A DNA stretch of 64,000 nt from Castellaniella sp047971665 (GTDB lineage: Bacteria > Pseudomonadota > Gammaproteobacteria > Burkholderiales > Burkholderiaceae_B), in contig NZ_JBKEAA010000007.1 of the NCBI RefSeq assembly GCF_047971665.1, positions 1-64,000 on the forward strand, read 5' to 3'. Numbering within the stretch: position 1 is the stretch's first letter; each line of letters opens with the position of its first letter. Of the stretch, positions 25,440 through 33,929 are shown piece by piece. Below the pieces are notes generated by a model that saw nothing but the letters and a program-made list of their open reading frames with translations, made no database searches and was not told the DNA's origin. A program made the position numbers and the translations under genes.

Positions 25440-26915
25440 ATGTTCGATCTATTTTCCGGTCTGACCCTGACGGTCGGACTCAGCCTGGTGCTGGCGCTGG
25501 CTCTCGTCCTGGTCTTTGAATTCATCAACGGCTTTCACGACACGGCCAATGCCGTCGCCACGGTCATCTATACCAAGTCCATGCCACCGCACCTGGCGGT
25601 GCTTCTTTCAGGCATCTGCAACTTCCTGGGGGTGGTGCTCGGCGGCGTGGGAGTGGCCTACGCCATCGTTCACCTGCTGCCGGTGGACCTGCTGCTCAAC
25701 CTGGAAAGCGGGCGCGGTCTGGCCATGGTGTTCTCTATGCTGATCGCCGCCATCGCCTGGAACCTCGGCACCTGGTATTTCGGCATTCCCGCCTCCAGCT
25801 CGCATGCGCTGATCGGCGCCATCCTGGGGGTCGGTCTGGCCAACGCCCTGCTGACCGATCTGCCCGTCAGCGTCGGCGTCAACTGGGGCAAGGCCCTCGA
25901 CATCGGCCTGGCGCTGATCATCTCGCCCATCGCCGGTTTCATCGGCGCAGGATTGCTGCTGCTGGGCTTCAAGAAGCTGTTCACCGGCTCGAAGATGCAC
26001 AAGACGCCCGAACAGCGCCGCGCCATCGACAACAAAAAACACCCCCCTTTCTGGAACCGGCTGATCCTGGTCCTGTCAGCCATGAGCGTCAGCTTCGTCC
26101 ATGGTTCCAATGATGGCCAGAAAGGGATCGGCCTGATCATGCTGGTGCTCATCGGCATCGTCCCCGCCAAATTCGTGCTCGACCCGGCCAGCACGCCCTA
26201 CCAGATCCAGCGCACCTACGACGCCGCCGCTCACCTGAGCGACTTCTATCAGCGCAACGCCGCCGCGCTGGGAGATTATCTGTCGCTCGAAGGCCCGCCT
26301 CGTGCCCTCCCGCCCCAGGAATTCCACTGCGATCCGCAGCACACGCTGAACACCATCCAGGCGGTTCGCGGCCATCTGTCCGGCCTGAATTCCTATGACG
26401 ATCTGCCGCCCGAAACACGCGGACGTGTGCGCCGCTACCTGCTCTGCCTGGACGACACTGCCCGCAAAGTGGCCAGTCTGGGGGAACTGCCCGCCGGTCA
26501 GCAGGCCGACCTGCGGCGCCTGCGGGCCGATCTGAGCACGACGACAGAATACGCGCCGCTCTGGGTGATCGTCGCTGTCGCGATGGCGCTGGGCGTGGGC
26601 ACCATGGTGGGCTGGCGCCGCGTGGTGCTGACTGTAGGCGAGAAAATCGGCCGACAGGGCATGACCTATGCTCAGGGCATGGCTGCCCAGATCACCGCCG
26701 TCGGAGCCATCGGCGTGGCCAATGTGTTCAGTCTGCCGGTCTCGACGACGCAGGTGCTGTCGTCCGGCGTGGCCGGCACCATGGTGGCCAACCGCAGCGG
26801 CCTGCAGAACAACACGATACGCACCATCGTGCTTGCCTGGCTGCTGACATTCCCCGCCTGCATGCTGCTGTCGGCCGGGTTGTTCAGCCTGTCGCTATGG
26901 CTGCTGGGCGCCTGA
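25440..26915 (+). CDS. pitA: Inorganic phosphate transporter, PiT family
   Basis: 491-residue inner-membrane proton- or sodium-coupled phosphate symporter of the PiT family. The two signature repeats are visible: FEFINGFHDTANAVAT near residue 27 and SFVHGSNDGQKGIGL near 220. PASSSHALIGAI and the C-terminal VSTTQVLSSGVAGTM are the other conserved membrane motifs. About ten hydrophobic helices flank a soluble loop of roughly 150 residues (about 245-375) between the halves. The ATG at 25440 gives a family-like N-terminus. No PHO box is visible upstream, in contrast to phoU, so it is probably the constitutive low-affinity system. Confidence 0.92.
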   Translation: MFDLFSGLTLTVGLSLVLALALVLVFEFINGFHDTANAVATVIYTKSMPPHLAVLLSGICNFLGVVLGGVGVAYAIVHLLPVDLLLNLESGRGLAMVFSMLIAAIAWNLGTWYFGIPASSSHALIGAILGVGLANALLTDLPVSVGVNWGKALDIGLALIISPIAGFIGAGLLLLGFKKLFTGSKMHKTPEQRRAIDNKKHPPFWNRLILVLSAMSVSFVHGSNDGQKGIGLIMLVLIGIVPAKFVLDPASTPYQIQRTYDAAAHLSDFYQRNAAALGDYLSLEGPPRALPPQEFHCDPQHTLNTIQAVRGHLSGLNSYDDLPPETRGRVRRYLLCLDDTARKVASLGELPAGQQADLRRLRADLSTTTEYAPLWVIVAVAMALGVGTMVGWRRVVLTVGEKIGRQGMTYAQGMAAQITAVGAIGVANVFSLPVSTTQVLSSGVAGTMVANRSGLQNNTIRTIVLAWLLTFPACMLLSAGLFSLSLWLLGA

Positions 26916-26955
26916 GCGAGGCCCTCCGGTCTCACGGCGCGCCCTTCGCCGCCGC

Positions 26956-27771
26956 CTACCCCGCCGCCTGCCGTTTCCCCGCCTGAATCTGCAGGCGGTT
27001 GACCGCCACCACGACCACGCCCACGGCCACCATGAACAGAGTGGCCAGCGCGTTGATTTCCGGTTTCAGTCCCAGGCGCACACGGGAAAAGACCTCCAGC
27101 GGCAGGGTCGTATAACCGGGGCCAGACAGGAAAGAAGCCACCACCACATCATCGAGCGACAGCGTGAACGACAGCAGCCACGCGGCCAGCAAGGCCGGCG
27201 TGATCAGCGGCAAAGTGATCTGGAAAAACACCTGCAGCGGCGGGGCGCCCAGATCCAGGGCCGCCTCCTCCAGCGAGCGGTCCAGATCCCGGACGCGCGA
27301 CTGGATGATCACGGCAACGTAGGCGGTACACAGCGTCACATGTCCCACCCAGATGGTGAACAGGCCATTGCCGTCGGGCCAGCCGAACAGCTTGGACATT
27401 TCCACGAACATCAGCAGCAACGAGATGCCCAGCACCACCTCGGGCATCACCAGCGGCGCGCTGAGCATGCCGATGTACAGGCCAAAGCCCCGGAACCGCC
27501 CCATGCGCGCCAGCACGTAGCCGGCCCAGGTGCCGATGGCCACGGCGGCAGTGGCCGTCAGTGTCGCGATGAGCAGCGACAGCTTTGCCGCAGACAGCAG
27601 CGCCTGGTCCTGAAACAGTTCCGCGTACCAGCGCAGCGAAAAGCCCGACCACGAATTCATCAGCGAGGAATCGTTGAAGGAAAACACCATCAGGCAGGCG
27701 ATGGGCATGTATAGAAAGCCGTAGCCGGTCACCAGCGCCAGAAACCGGAATCCATTGCCGCCGCGCATCAT
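26956..27771 (-). CDS. potI: Putrescine ABC transporter permease PotI
   Basis: 271 residues with six predicted membrane helices. The cytoplasmic EAA loop reads EEAALDLGAPPLQVFFQITLPL and contacts PotG. The N-terminal FNDSSLMNSWSGFSLRWY is typical of the PotI/PotC group. It pairs with PotH to import putrescine. Two adjacent ATGs (27771 and 27768) overlap the potH stop; the first gives an ATGA overlap and is used here. It is the last gene of the pot operon and is convergent with pitA. Confidence 0.9.
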   Translation of the reverse strand: MMRGGNGFRFLALVTGYGFLYMPIACLMVFSFNDSSLMNSWSGFSLRWYAELFQDQALLSAAKLSLLIATLTATAAVAIGTWAGYVLARMGRFRGFGLYIGMLSAPLVMPEVVLGISLLLMFVEMSKLFGWPDGNGLFTIWVGHVTLCTAYVAVIIQSRVRDLDRSLEEAALDLGAPPLQVFFQITLPLITPALLAAWLLSFTLSLDDVVVASFLSGPGYTTLPLEVFSRVRLGLKPEINALATLFMVAVGVVVVAVNRLQIQAGKRQAAG

Positions 27772-28673
27772 GGCCGCCCCCCGAGCTGACGCGCCTGGTT
27801 GTACTGGAAGATGGACAGGGGCACCAGTAACAGCAGAACCATCACGCAAGTCACGGCCGCGGCCATGGGCCAGTCCGCGTTGTTGAAGAATTCGTTCCAC
27901 ATCACGCGGCCCATCATCAGCGTGTTCGCACCTCCCAGCATCTCGGGAATGACGTATTCGCCCACCGAAGGAATGAACACCAGCATGGCGCCCGCCACAA
28001 CACCGGGCATCGACAGCGGCAGGGTGATCCTCAGAAAGGCGCGCCAGGGCCGCGCGCCCAGGTCATACGCGGCCTCCAGCAGACGGTAGTCCAGCTTGAC
28101 CAGATTGGCGTACAACGGCAGGATGAAGAACGGCAGGTAGGCATAGACCAGGCCGATATAGACGGCCAGATCGGTGCGGTAGATCTCGAGCGGCGCATCG
28201 ATCAGCCCGAGACTCATCAACACGGTATTGAGCAACCCGTCCGCACGCAAGATGCCGACCCAGGCGTAGACACGCAACAGCAGCGAGGTCCAGAACGGCA
28301 GGATCACGCCCAGCAACAGCAGATTGCGGATTTCCGGCCGTGAACGGGCGATGTAATAGGCCATGGGGTAGCCGATCAGCGCGCAGCAAAGGGTCGTGAT
28401 CAGGGCCATCTTCACCGAGTTCAGATACACGGCCGCATACAGGCTGTCGGTGAACAACAGCACATAGCCGCGCAGGTGCAGGGTCAGCGACAGCGCCTGA
28501 TCCTGCAGGGTAGCGATCGGCGTATAGGGCGGAATGCCGAACTGCAGGTCGGAAAAACTGATCTTCAGCACCAGCAGGAACGGGACCAGCAGGAACAGGG
28601 CCAGCCAGATGAAAGGCACGCCGATGGCGAACTGTCGGGCGCTGGGTCGATGATCGGGAAGCTTCAAATGCAT
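27768..28673 (-). CDS. potH: Putrescine ABC transporter permease PotH
   Basis: 301 residues with six predicted membrane helices. It has a cytoplasmic N-terminus, the periplasm-facing SDLQFGIPPY segment, and the EAA loop EAAYDLGARPWRAFLRITLPLS. PSVGEYVIPEMLGG near residue 240 is a PotH/PotB hallmark. Forms the channel with PotI. It starts about 48 bases after potG and is coupled to potI by overlap. Confidence 0.91.
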   Translation of the reverse strand: MHLKLPDHRPSARQFAIGVPFIWLALFLLVPFLLVLKISFSDLQFGIPPYTPIATLQDQALSLTLHLRGYVLLFTDSLYAAVYLNSVKMALITTLCCALIGYPMAYYIARSRPEIRNLLLLGVILPFWTSLLLRVYAWVGILRADGLLNTVLMSLGLIDAPLEIYRTDLAVYIGLVYAYLPFFILPLYANLVKLDYRLLEAAYDLGARPWRAFLRITLPLSMPGVVAGAMLVFIPSVGEYVIPEMLGGANTLMMGRVMWNEFFNNADWPMAAAVTCVMVLLLLVPLSIFQYNQARQLGGRP

Positions 28674-28721
28674 CGGCGGCTCCGGATGCGAAGAATCGAT
28701 GAAGGCGATGGCTGGCGACCG

Positions 28722-29828
28722 TCAGGACGCCAGCACCGTCCCGGCGTCATGAGACCAGGTCACGTAGACTTCCTCGTCCACACCGGGCGCGTCGGACTGG
28801 CTCCAGTCGAGGCTGGGCACGCTGGCCTCGATGGACTGTCCGGCATCCAGGCGGATCTGGTAGCGGGCGTAGCTGCCCATCCAGGCGACGTGCGAGACCA
28901 TGCCGTGCCCCCAGTTGGATTCGATTTCGGGCGCCTGACGGCCGACGCGGATCTGCTCGGGCCGGATGGAGATGTGGACCTCCATGCCCAGCGGCTCGCT
29001 GATCCCGTGACTGACATACAGCGGGCGCGACAGCGCATCGGTCTCGATCAGCACGTGATCGGGCTCGTCCACCACGATGGTGCCGGTGAACAGATTGGTG
29101 GAACCGATGAAACCGGCGACAAACCGGGAACTGGGGAAGGTGTAGACATCATGCGGCGTGCCGCACTGGATGATCTGGCCTTCGGTCATGACCGCCAGAC
29201 GGCTGGCCATGGTCATGGCCTCTTCCTGGTCATGCGTGACCATGATGCAGGTGACGCCGACCTGCCCCAGAATTTTCACCAGCTCGATCTGGGTGGCCTG
29301 ACGGATCTGCTTGTCCAGCGCCGACATGGGCTCATCGAGCAACAACAGCTTGGGCCGTTTGACCAGGCTGCGCGCCAGGGCCACACGCTGCTGCTGACCA
29401 CCGGACAGTTGATGGGGCCTGCGGCGCGCGTAACCCGCCATCTGCACCAGGTCCAGCGCCTCGAACACGCGCTCATGAATCTCATGGCGCGGCACGCCTT
29501 CCTGCTTCAGGCCGAAGGCCACATTGGCCTCGACCGTCATGTGCGGGAACAGCGCATAGGACTGGAACATCATGTTGACCGGCCGCCGGTGCGGCGGCAG
29601 GGCCGTGATGTCCTCATCGTCCAGGATGATGCGCCCGGACGTGGGCTCCTCGAACCCCGCCAACATGCGCAGCAAGGTCGACTTGCCGCATCCCGAACTG
29701 CCCAGCAGGGCGAAAATCTCGTGCCGCCGGACCGACAGGGACACGGATTTGACCGCCACCGTGTCGCCAAAGATCTTGACGACGTCCTCCATGCGCACGA
29801 AGTCGTCGGCCTCTCCCTGACGAGGCAT
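28722..29828 (-). CDS. potG: Putrescine ABC transporter ATPase PotG
   Basis: 368 residues. The ATPase domain has Walker A GSSGCGKST, the Q-loop FQSYALFPHMTV, the signature LSGGQQQR and Walker B LLLLDEPMSALD, then a TOBE-type regulatory domain (about 250-368). It energises putrescine import with PotFHI. The start is ATG 29828, chosen because CAGGAGCG lies 6 bases upstream. ATG 29846, two bases after the potF stop, would add six residues (MGQERG). Confidence 0.9.
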   Translation of the reverse strand: MPRQGEADDFVRMEDVVKIFGDTVAVKSVSLSVRRHEIFALLGSSGCGKSTLLRMLAGFEEPTSGRIILDDEDITALPPHRRPVNMMFQSYALFPHMTVEANVAFGLKQEGVPRHEIHERVFEALDLVQMAGYARRRPHQLSGGQQQRVALARSLVKRPKLLLLDEPMSALDKQIRQATQIELVKILGQVGVTCIMVTHDQEEAMTMASRLAVMTEGQIIQCGTPHDVYTFPSSRFVAGFIGSTNLFTGTIVVDEPDHVLIETDALSRPLYVSHGISEPLGMEVHISIRPEQIRVGRQAPEIESNWGHGMVSHVAWMGSYARYQIRLDAGQSIEASVPSLDWSQSDAPGVDEEVYVTWSHDAGTVLAS

Positions 29829-29848
29829 GCCGCGCTCCTGCCCCATCG

Positions 29849-30946
29849 TCAGCGGCCGGTCTTGAGCTGCGCCCACATTTTCGTCTGCAAGCGCAAAATG
29901 TTCAGCGGCTGCGGCTTGATGACGAACAGCGTGCGGGAGACCTCGGGCAAAGGATAGATCATGGGGTTGTTCGCGACTTCGTCAACCACGTACTTGCGCG
30001 CCTCTTTGTTGGCGTTGGGGTAATACATGGTGTTGGTGATGGCCGCATGGACCTGGGGCGTTTCGATGTAGTTGATGAAGGTGTGCGCCTCATCCACGTG
30101 CTCGGCGCTCTTGGGGATGGCCATGGTGTCGAACCACACCGGCGCGCCGCCATCGGGAATGTAATAGTCGATGCTGTAGGATTTCTTGGCCTCGCGCGCC
30201 CGCGATGAGGCGATCATCACATCGCCCGAAAAGCCATAGACCATGCACAGGCCGCCCGAGGCCAGCTCATCGATATAGCCCGAGGAGCTGAACTGGCGCA
30301 CATAGGGCCGGATGGTCTTGAGCAGGGCCAGCGCGGCCTCGTAGTCCTTGGGATCGCTGCTGTTTGGATCCTTGCCCAGATAGTGCAACACGGCCGGAAA
30401 GACCTGGGCGGCCTCATCCAGAATGGAAATGCCGCAGGATTGCAGCTTGGCCGCGTTCTCGGGTTTGAACAGCATGTCCCAGGAATTCAGGGGCGCATCC
30501 TCGCCCATGGCCTCGCGCACCCTGGTGACGTTGTAGCCCAGACCGTTGGTGCCATAGCCCCAGGGAATCAGGTACTGATTGCCGGGATCGACCGAGGCGA
30601 CCAGCGCCATCAGGTCCGGATCCAGATATTTCCAGTTGGGGATCTTGGAGCGGTCCAGTTTCTGGAACAGGCCGCCCTGGATCTGGCGCGCGGCATAGTG
30701 GGTAGACGGCACGACCACGTCGTAGCCGGACTTGCCCGTCAGCAGCTTGGCCTGCAGCGTGTCATTGGTATCGTAGACGTCGTAGCGGATCTTGATGCCG
30801 GTGGTTTTCTCAAAACCGGACAACGTATCAGGGGCCGTGTATTCAGCCCAGTTATAGACATTGACGACGCGATCCTGTGCGTTTGCCGAGGCCGCGGCAA
30901 TCAGCGCGGCGGCGGCCAACAAGGTGTGTACTGTGCCGATTTTCAT
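29849..30946 (-). CDS. potF: Periplasmic putrescine-binding protein PotF
   Basis: 365 residues. A cleavable signal peptide (MKIGTVHTLLAAAALIAAASANAQ) precedes the mature start DRVVNVYNWAEY. The polyamine-binding fold has DTNDTLQAKLL, VVPSTHYAARQ and PWGYGTNGLGYN, all typical of PotF/PotD. It captures putrescine in the periplasm and delivers it to PotHI. The longer open frame upstream was rejected because the signal peptide begins exactly at this ATG, with AGGGAT upstream. The operon order potF-G-H-I matches E. coli. kdkA ends 14 bases upstream. Confidence 0.93.
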   Translation of the reverse strand: MKIGTVHTLLAAAALIAAASANAQDRVVNVYNWAEYTAPDTLSGFEKTTGIKIRYDVYDTNDTLQAKLLTGKSGYDVVVPSTHYAARQIQGGLFQKLDRSKIPNWKYLDPDLMALVASVDPGNQYLIPWGYGTNGLGYNVTRVREAMGEDAPLNSWDMLFKPENAAKLQSCGISILDEAAQVFPAVLHYLGKDPNSSDPKDYEAALALLKTIRPYVRQFSSSGYIDELASGGLCMVYGFSGDVMIASSRAREAKKSYSIDYYIPDGGAPVWFDTMAIPKSAEHVDEAHTFINYIETPQVHAAITNTMYYPNANKEARKYVVDEVANNPMIYPLPEVSRTLFVIKPQPLNILRLQTKMWAQLKTGR

Positions 30947-30960
30947 GACATGGATCCCTA

Positions 30961-31656
30961 TCATGGAGGTAAACAACGGGATAATGCATCCCACCACTGC
31001 GCTCCCCGCGCGCCGGCTACCTTAACCAAAGACCGGCGCAGACGCAACCGGTTTTTTCTTGCGTCCGCCGGGGAGACCGGCCCCAGGCGCGCCCGGTCGA
31101 AATCGATCAGCCAGACATGGTCGTCTGCATCGAACAGAATGTTGTAGGCGTTCAGGTCCGCGTGCCAGACGCCGGCCGCGTGTATCGCCATGATGGCCTG
31201 TGCGACGGCGGCGGGCTCGGCCCGGTCCAGGCGGCCCGCCAGCGCCTGGGCGCCATCGATCCGTGAAATCAGGATGGCATTGCGGTAAAAAAAGGCGTCC
31301 TGACGCCAATAGGCCACCCCCAGCGGGTCGGGTACTCGCAGTCCGGCCTGGCGCAGATGCGCCAGCACCCGGACTTCCGCATAAGCGCGCACCCGGGACT
31401 CGCCCAGCCACAGATAGGATTCTCGCCCCAGCCGGGCGCGCAGGCCGCCACGCCGGTAATGACGCAACACGGCGGGGCCATGGCGGCCGTCGACGAACCA
31501 GGCAGCCTGCCGGCCGCCCTCGCCCACCGGGACGGCATCGGGCCGCCGCGCGTCGAACCAGTCCTCACGCGCCAGATCATCAAGAGGCGCAGGCACGCAG
31601 AAGGCGCCGCCAGGAAAACGGTGCGAGGACCATCCCGGCGGAATGCAATTGATCAT
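30961..31656 (-). CDS. kdkA: 3-deoxy-D-manno-octulosonic acid kinase
   Basis: 231 residues of the RIO/lipopolysaccharide-kinase fold. Catalytic loop HADLNAYNIL and metal-binding LIDFDRARLG are present. The N-terminal LRHYRRGGLRARLGRESYLW matches Kdo kinase. It phosphorylates the single Kdo of LPS inner core at O-4 in bacteria such as Haemophilus and Bordetella, on the cytoplasmic side. The ATG at 31656 has GAGGAG upstream, and that Shine-Dalgarno sequence lies at the edge of the palindromic repeat of locus B. Its frame ends 14 bases before potF, with which it may share transcripts. Confidence 0.9.
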   Translation of the reverse strand: MINCIPPGWSSHRFPGGAFCVPAPLDDLAREDWFDARRPDAVPVGEGGRQAAWFVDGRHGPAVLRHYRRGGLRARLGRESYLWLGESRVRAYAEVRVLAHLRQAGLRVPDPLGVAYWRQDAFFYRNAILISRIDGAQALAGRLDRAEPAAVAQAIMAIHAAGVWHADLNAYNILFDADDHVWLIDFDRARLGPVSPADARKNRLRLRRSLVKVAGARGAQWWDALSRCLPP

Positions 31657-31664
31657 TCATGTCT

Positions 31665-31690
31665 CCTCGGATTCGATCGGCATGGAACAG
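31665..31690. repeat. Palindromic repeat locus B, partial unit
   Basis: CCTCGGATTCGATCGGCATG followed by GAACAG matches the linker and left stem arm of the complete unit 66 bases further on, but the right stem arm is missing. Its left edge supplies the Shine-Dalgarno sequence of kdkA on the minus strand. Confidence 0.75.
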
Positions 31691-31716
31691 CACCACATGA
31701 AGCATCTCTCCACCTC

Positions 31717-31776
31717 GTGCCTTGCAAGGCACTCGGATTCGATCGGCATGGAACAGTCCGCAGGGACTGTTCCATG
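31717..31776 (+). repeat. Palindromic repeat locus B, complete two-hairpin unit
   Basis: GTGCCTTGCAAGGCAC (31717-31732) is a perfect 16-bp palindrome with the same CTTGCAAG core as locus A. It is followed by TCGGATTCGATCGG and the 13-bp stem CATGGAACAGTCC (31747-31759) / GGACTGTTCCATG (31764-31776) with loop GCAG, then TCCGATCTCATC. Relative to locus A, the outer bases of the first palindrome changed on both sides (GCGG/CCGC to GTGC/GCAC), keeping pairing. The second stem is identical and only its loop differs. This pattern indicates selection on structure or recent copying. Confidence 0.85.
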
Positions 31777-31783
31777 TCCGATC

Positions 31784-32560
31784 TCATCCCCGTATCAGCA
31801 ACAGGCCCATGATCACCAGCAGCATGCAGGCGAAGATGAGTTTCAGACGCGCCTCGGGCAATGCATAGGCCAGGCGGACCCCATAGGGCACACACAGCAG
31901 GCTGCCGGCAGCCAGGGGAATGCCTACCAGTCCGTGCGCCTGACCGTGCAAGGCATAGGTGATCAGCGCCACGCAGGTTCCCGGTACGACCATGGCCAGC
32001 GCCACTGCCTGCGCCGAGGTCTGGCGCAGATGAAAGAACGAGGTCAGGAAAGGCACCGCCAGAACGGCACCGCCCACCCCGAAGATCCCGCCGGCAAAAC
32101 CGGCACAGACACCGACGCCGACATACCAGAGCTTGGGTACCTGGCCGACCTCGCGGTAGAACGTGGTTGGCCGGGGTTTGGCCCGGCGCCCCAGACTCTC
32201 GCGAAAATAGAACAATGCGATCAGGAACACGAACCCGGCATAAATGCGGCGCAACAACCAGGGATCCAGGCCCAGCGCGACCTGGGCGCCGATCCAGGTG
32301 AACAGGATCGAGCTGCAGGCGCCGGCCGCGGCCGCGCGCCAGTCGATAGACGCGTGCTGATGGTATTTGCGCAACGTGAGCAGAATGGCCGGCAGCACCA
32401 TGATCAGCGCCGTCCCCTGCGCAGCCTGCTGCTCGTAGCCCAGAATCAAACCCAGCAGGGGAATCGCGAACAGTCCGCCACCGATGCCCAGCACGCCGCC
32501 GGAGAATCCGATCAGGCCGCCCACCGCGAGACAGGCGGGAATCAACCAGAGACTGTCCAT
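31784..32560 (-). CDS. TauE/SafE-family membrane permease
   Basis: 258 residues with about eight membrane helices in two homologous halves, each beginning with the glycine-rich motif (GGVLGIGGGLFAIPLL near residue 20 and GGIFGVGGAVLAVPFL near 155). The family exports or imports sulfur-containing anions such as sulfite, sulfoacetate or related compounds; the substrate here is unknown. The ATG at 32560 has GAGGT 7 bases upstream, partly within the radA stop region. It therefore follows radA after 10 bases as an operon partner. Repeat locus B begins within 10 bases of its stop. Confidence 0.83.
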   Translation of the reverse strand: MDSLWLIPACLAVGGLIGFSGGVLGIGGGLFAIPLLGLILGYEQQAAQGTALIMVLPAILLTLRKYHQHASIDWRAAAAGACSSILFTWIGAQVALGLDPWLLRRIYAGFVFLIALFYFRESLGRRAKPRPTTFYREVGQVPKLWYVGVGVCAGFAGGIFGVGGAVLAVPFLTSFFHLRQTSAQAVALAMVVPGTCVALITYALHGQAHGLVGIPLAAGSLLCVPYGVRLAYALPEARLKLIFACMLLVIMGLLLIRG

Positions 32561-32570
32561 CACGGAGACC

Positions 32571-33929
32571 TCAGGACAGGACGCCAAGCACGTCTTCGAC
32601 GCGGTCGACGGCGTGAATGCGCAAGCCTTCGATGGGCTGGCGCGGCACATTGGCGCGCGGCACCACCGCCTGCACGAAGCCCAGCTTGGCGGCTTCGCGC
32701 AGACGTTCCTGACCGCGCGGCGCCGGGCGGATCTCGCCGGCCAGGCCAATTTCGCCAAAAGCCAGCAAGCCAGCCGGCAAGGGCCGATCGCGCATGGAGG
32801 ACAGGATCGCCAGGGCCACCGCCAGATCGGCGGCCGGCTCCATGATGCGCACGCCCCCCACGGCATTGACGAAGACGTCCTGGTCATAGGTGGCGATCCC
32901 GGCATGCCGGTGCAGCACGGCCAGCAGCATCGCCAGGCGGCTGCTTTCCAGCCCCACGGACAGGCGGCGCGGATTGGGCACATGTGCCGTGTCAACCAGC
33001 GCCTGGATTTCCACCAGCAAGGGACGGGTGCCTTCCTGAGTCGCCATGACGCAAGCGCCCGCGACCTCGCGCGCGTGTCCCGCCAGGAACAGCGCGGACG
33101 GATTGCTCACCCCACGCAGCCCCCGGTCGGTCATGGCGAATACACCCAGTTCATTGACTGCGCCAAAGCGGTTCTTGATGGCCCGCACCAGGCGGAACGA
33201 AGAATGCGTGTCCCCCTCGAAATACAACACGGTATCGACGATATGCTCAAGCACCCGCGGACCGGCCAGTGCACCGTCCTTGGTGACATGGCCGATCAGG
33301 ATCAGGGTGACGCCGGTCTGCTTGGCGATGCGTGTCAGCCGGGCCGCGCACTCGCGCACCTGCGATACTGAGCCGGGCGCCGCAGTCAATTCACCGGAAT
33401 ACAACGTCTGGATCGAATCGATGACCGCCACGCCGGGCTGGCGCTCGACCAGCGCCTGGGTGATCTGTTCCAGGCGGATTTCGGCCAGCAAGTCCACGCT
33501 GTCGCCGGACACGCCCAGGCGTTGGGCGCGCAGGGCAACCTGCTCGGCGGATTCCTCCCCCGTGACATAGAGGACGGGACCACGTTCTGACAGGCTGGTC
33601 AGCGCTTGCAGCAACAGGGTCGACTTGCCGATGCCCGGATCACCCCCGATCAGCACCACCGCGCCGGCCACCAGACCGCCCCCCAGAACCCGGTCGAATT
33701 CCTCGATCCCGGTCGGATTGCGGACCTGCTCGCGGGCCTCGATGTCCGCCAGACGACGCACCGGGGTGGACGCGGCCAGCGGAGCAAAACGATGGCCGGA
33801 GGCGGCCGCCGGAGACTCGCGTGTTTCCTGGAGCGTGTTCCAGGCGCCGCAATGCGGGCAGCGGCCTTCCCATTTGACGGAAGTACCGCCGCAGTCTGAA
33901 CAGAGGAACAGTGTCCGGGCCCTGGCCAT
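32571..33929 (-). CDS. radA: DNA repair protein RadA
   Basis: 452 residues. An N-terminal C4 zinc finger (CSDCGGTSVKWEGRCPHCG) is followed by a RecA-like ATPase with Walker A GGDPGIGKSTLLLQ. The RadA-specific KNRFG motif is present in AIKNRFGAVNELGVF. A Lon-like C-terminal domain follows. RadA is a branch-migration helicase in recombination repair. Its ATG overlaps the SDR stop by one base (TGATG), so the two are coupled. Length matches the family (about 450-460). Confidence 0.96.
   Translation of the reverse strand: MARARTLFLCSDCGGTSVKWEGRCPHCGAWNTLQETRESPAAASGHRFAPLAASTPVRRLADIEAREQVRNPTGIEEFDRVLGGGLVAGAVVLIGGDPGIGKSTLLLQALTSLSERGPVLYVTGEESAEQVALRAQRLGVSGDSVDLLAEIRLEQITQALVERQPGVAVIDSIQTLYSGELTAAPGSVSQVRECAARLTRIAKQTGVTLILIGHVTKDGALAGPRVLEHIVDTVLYFEGDTHSSFRLVRAIKNRFGAVNELGVFAMTDRGLRGVSNPSALFLAGHAREVAGACVMATQEGTRPLLVEIQALVDTAHVPNPRRLSVGLESSRLAMLLAVLHRHAGIATYDQDVFVNAVGGVRIMEPAADLAVALAILSSMRDRPLPAGLLAFGEIGLAGEIRPAPRGQERLREAAKLGFVQAVVPRANVPRQPIEGLRIHAVDRVEDVLGVLS

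Noticed and set aside
31653..31895. Small ORFs across repeat locus B on both strands
   Set aside because: They arise from the palindromic repeat itself and have no ribosome-binding site or family similarity.
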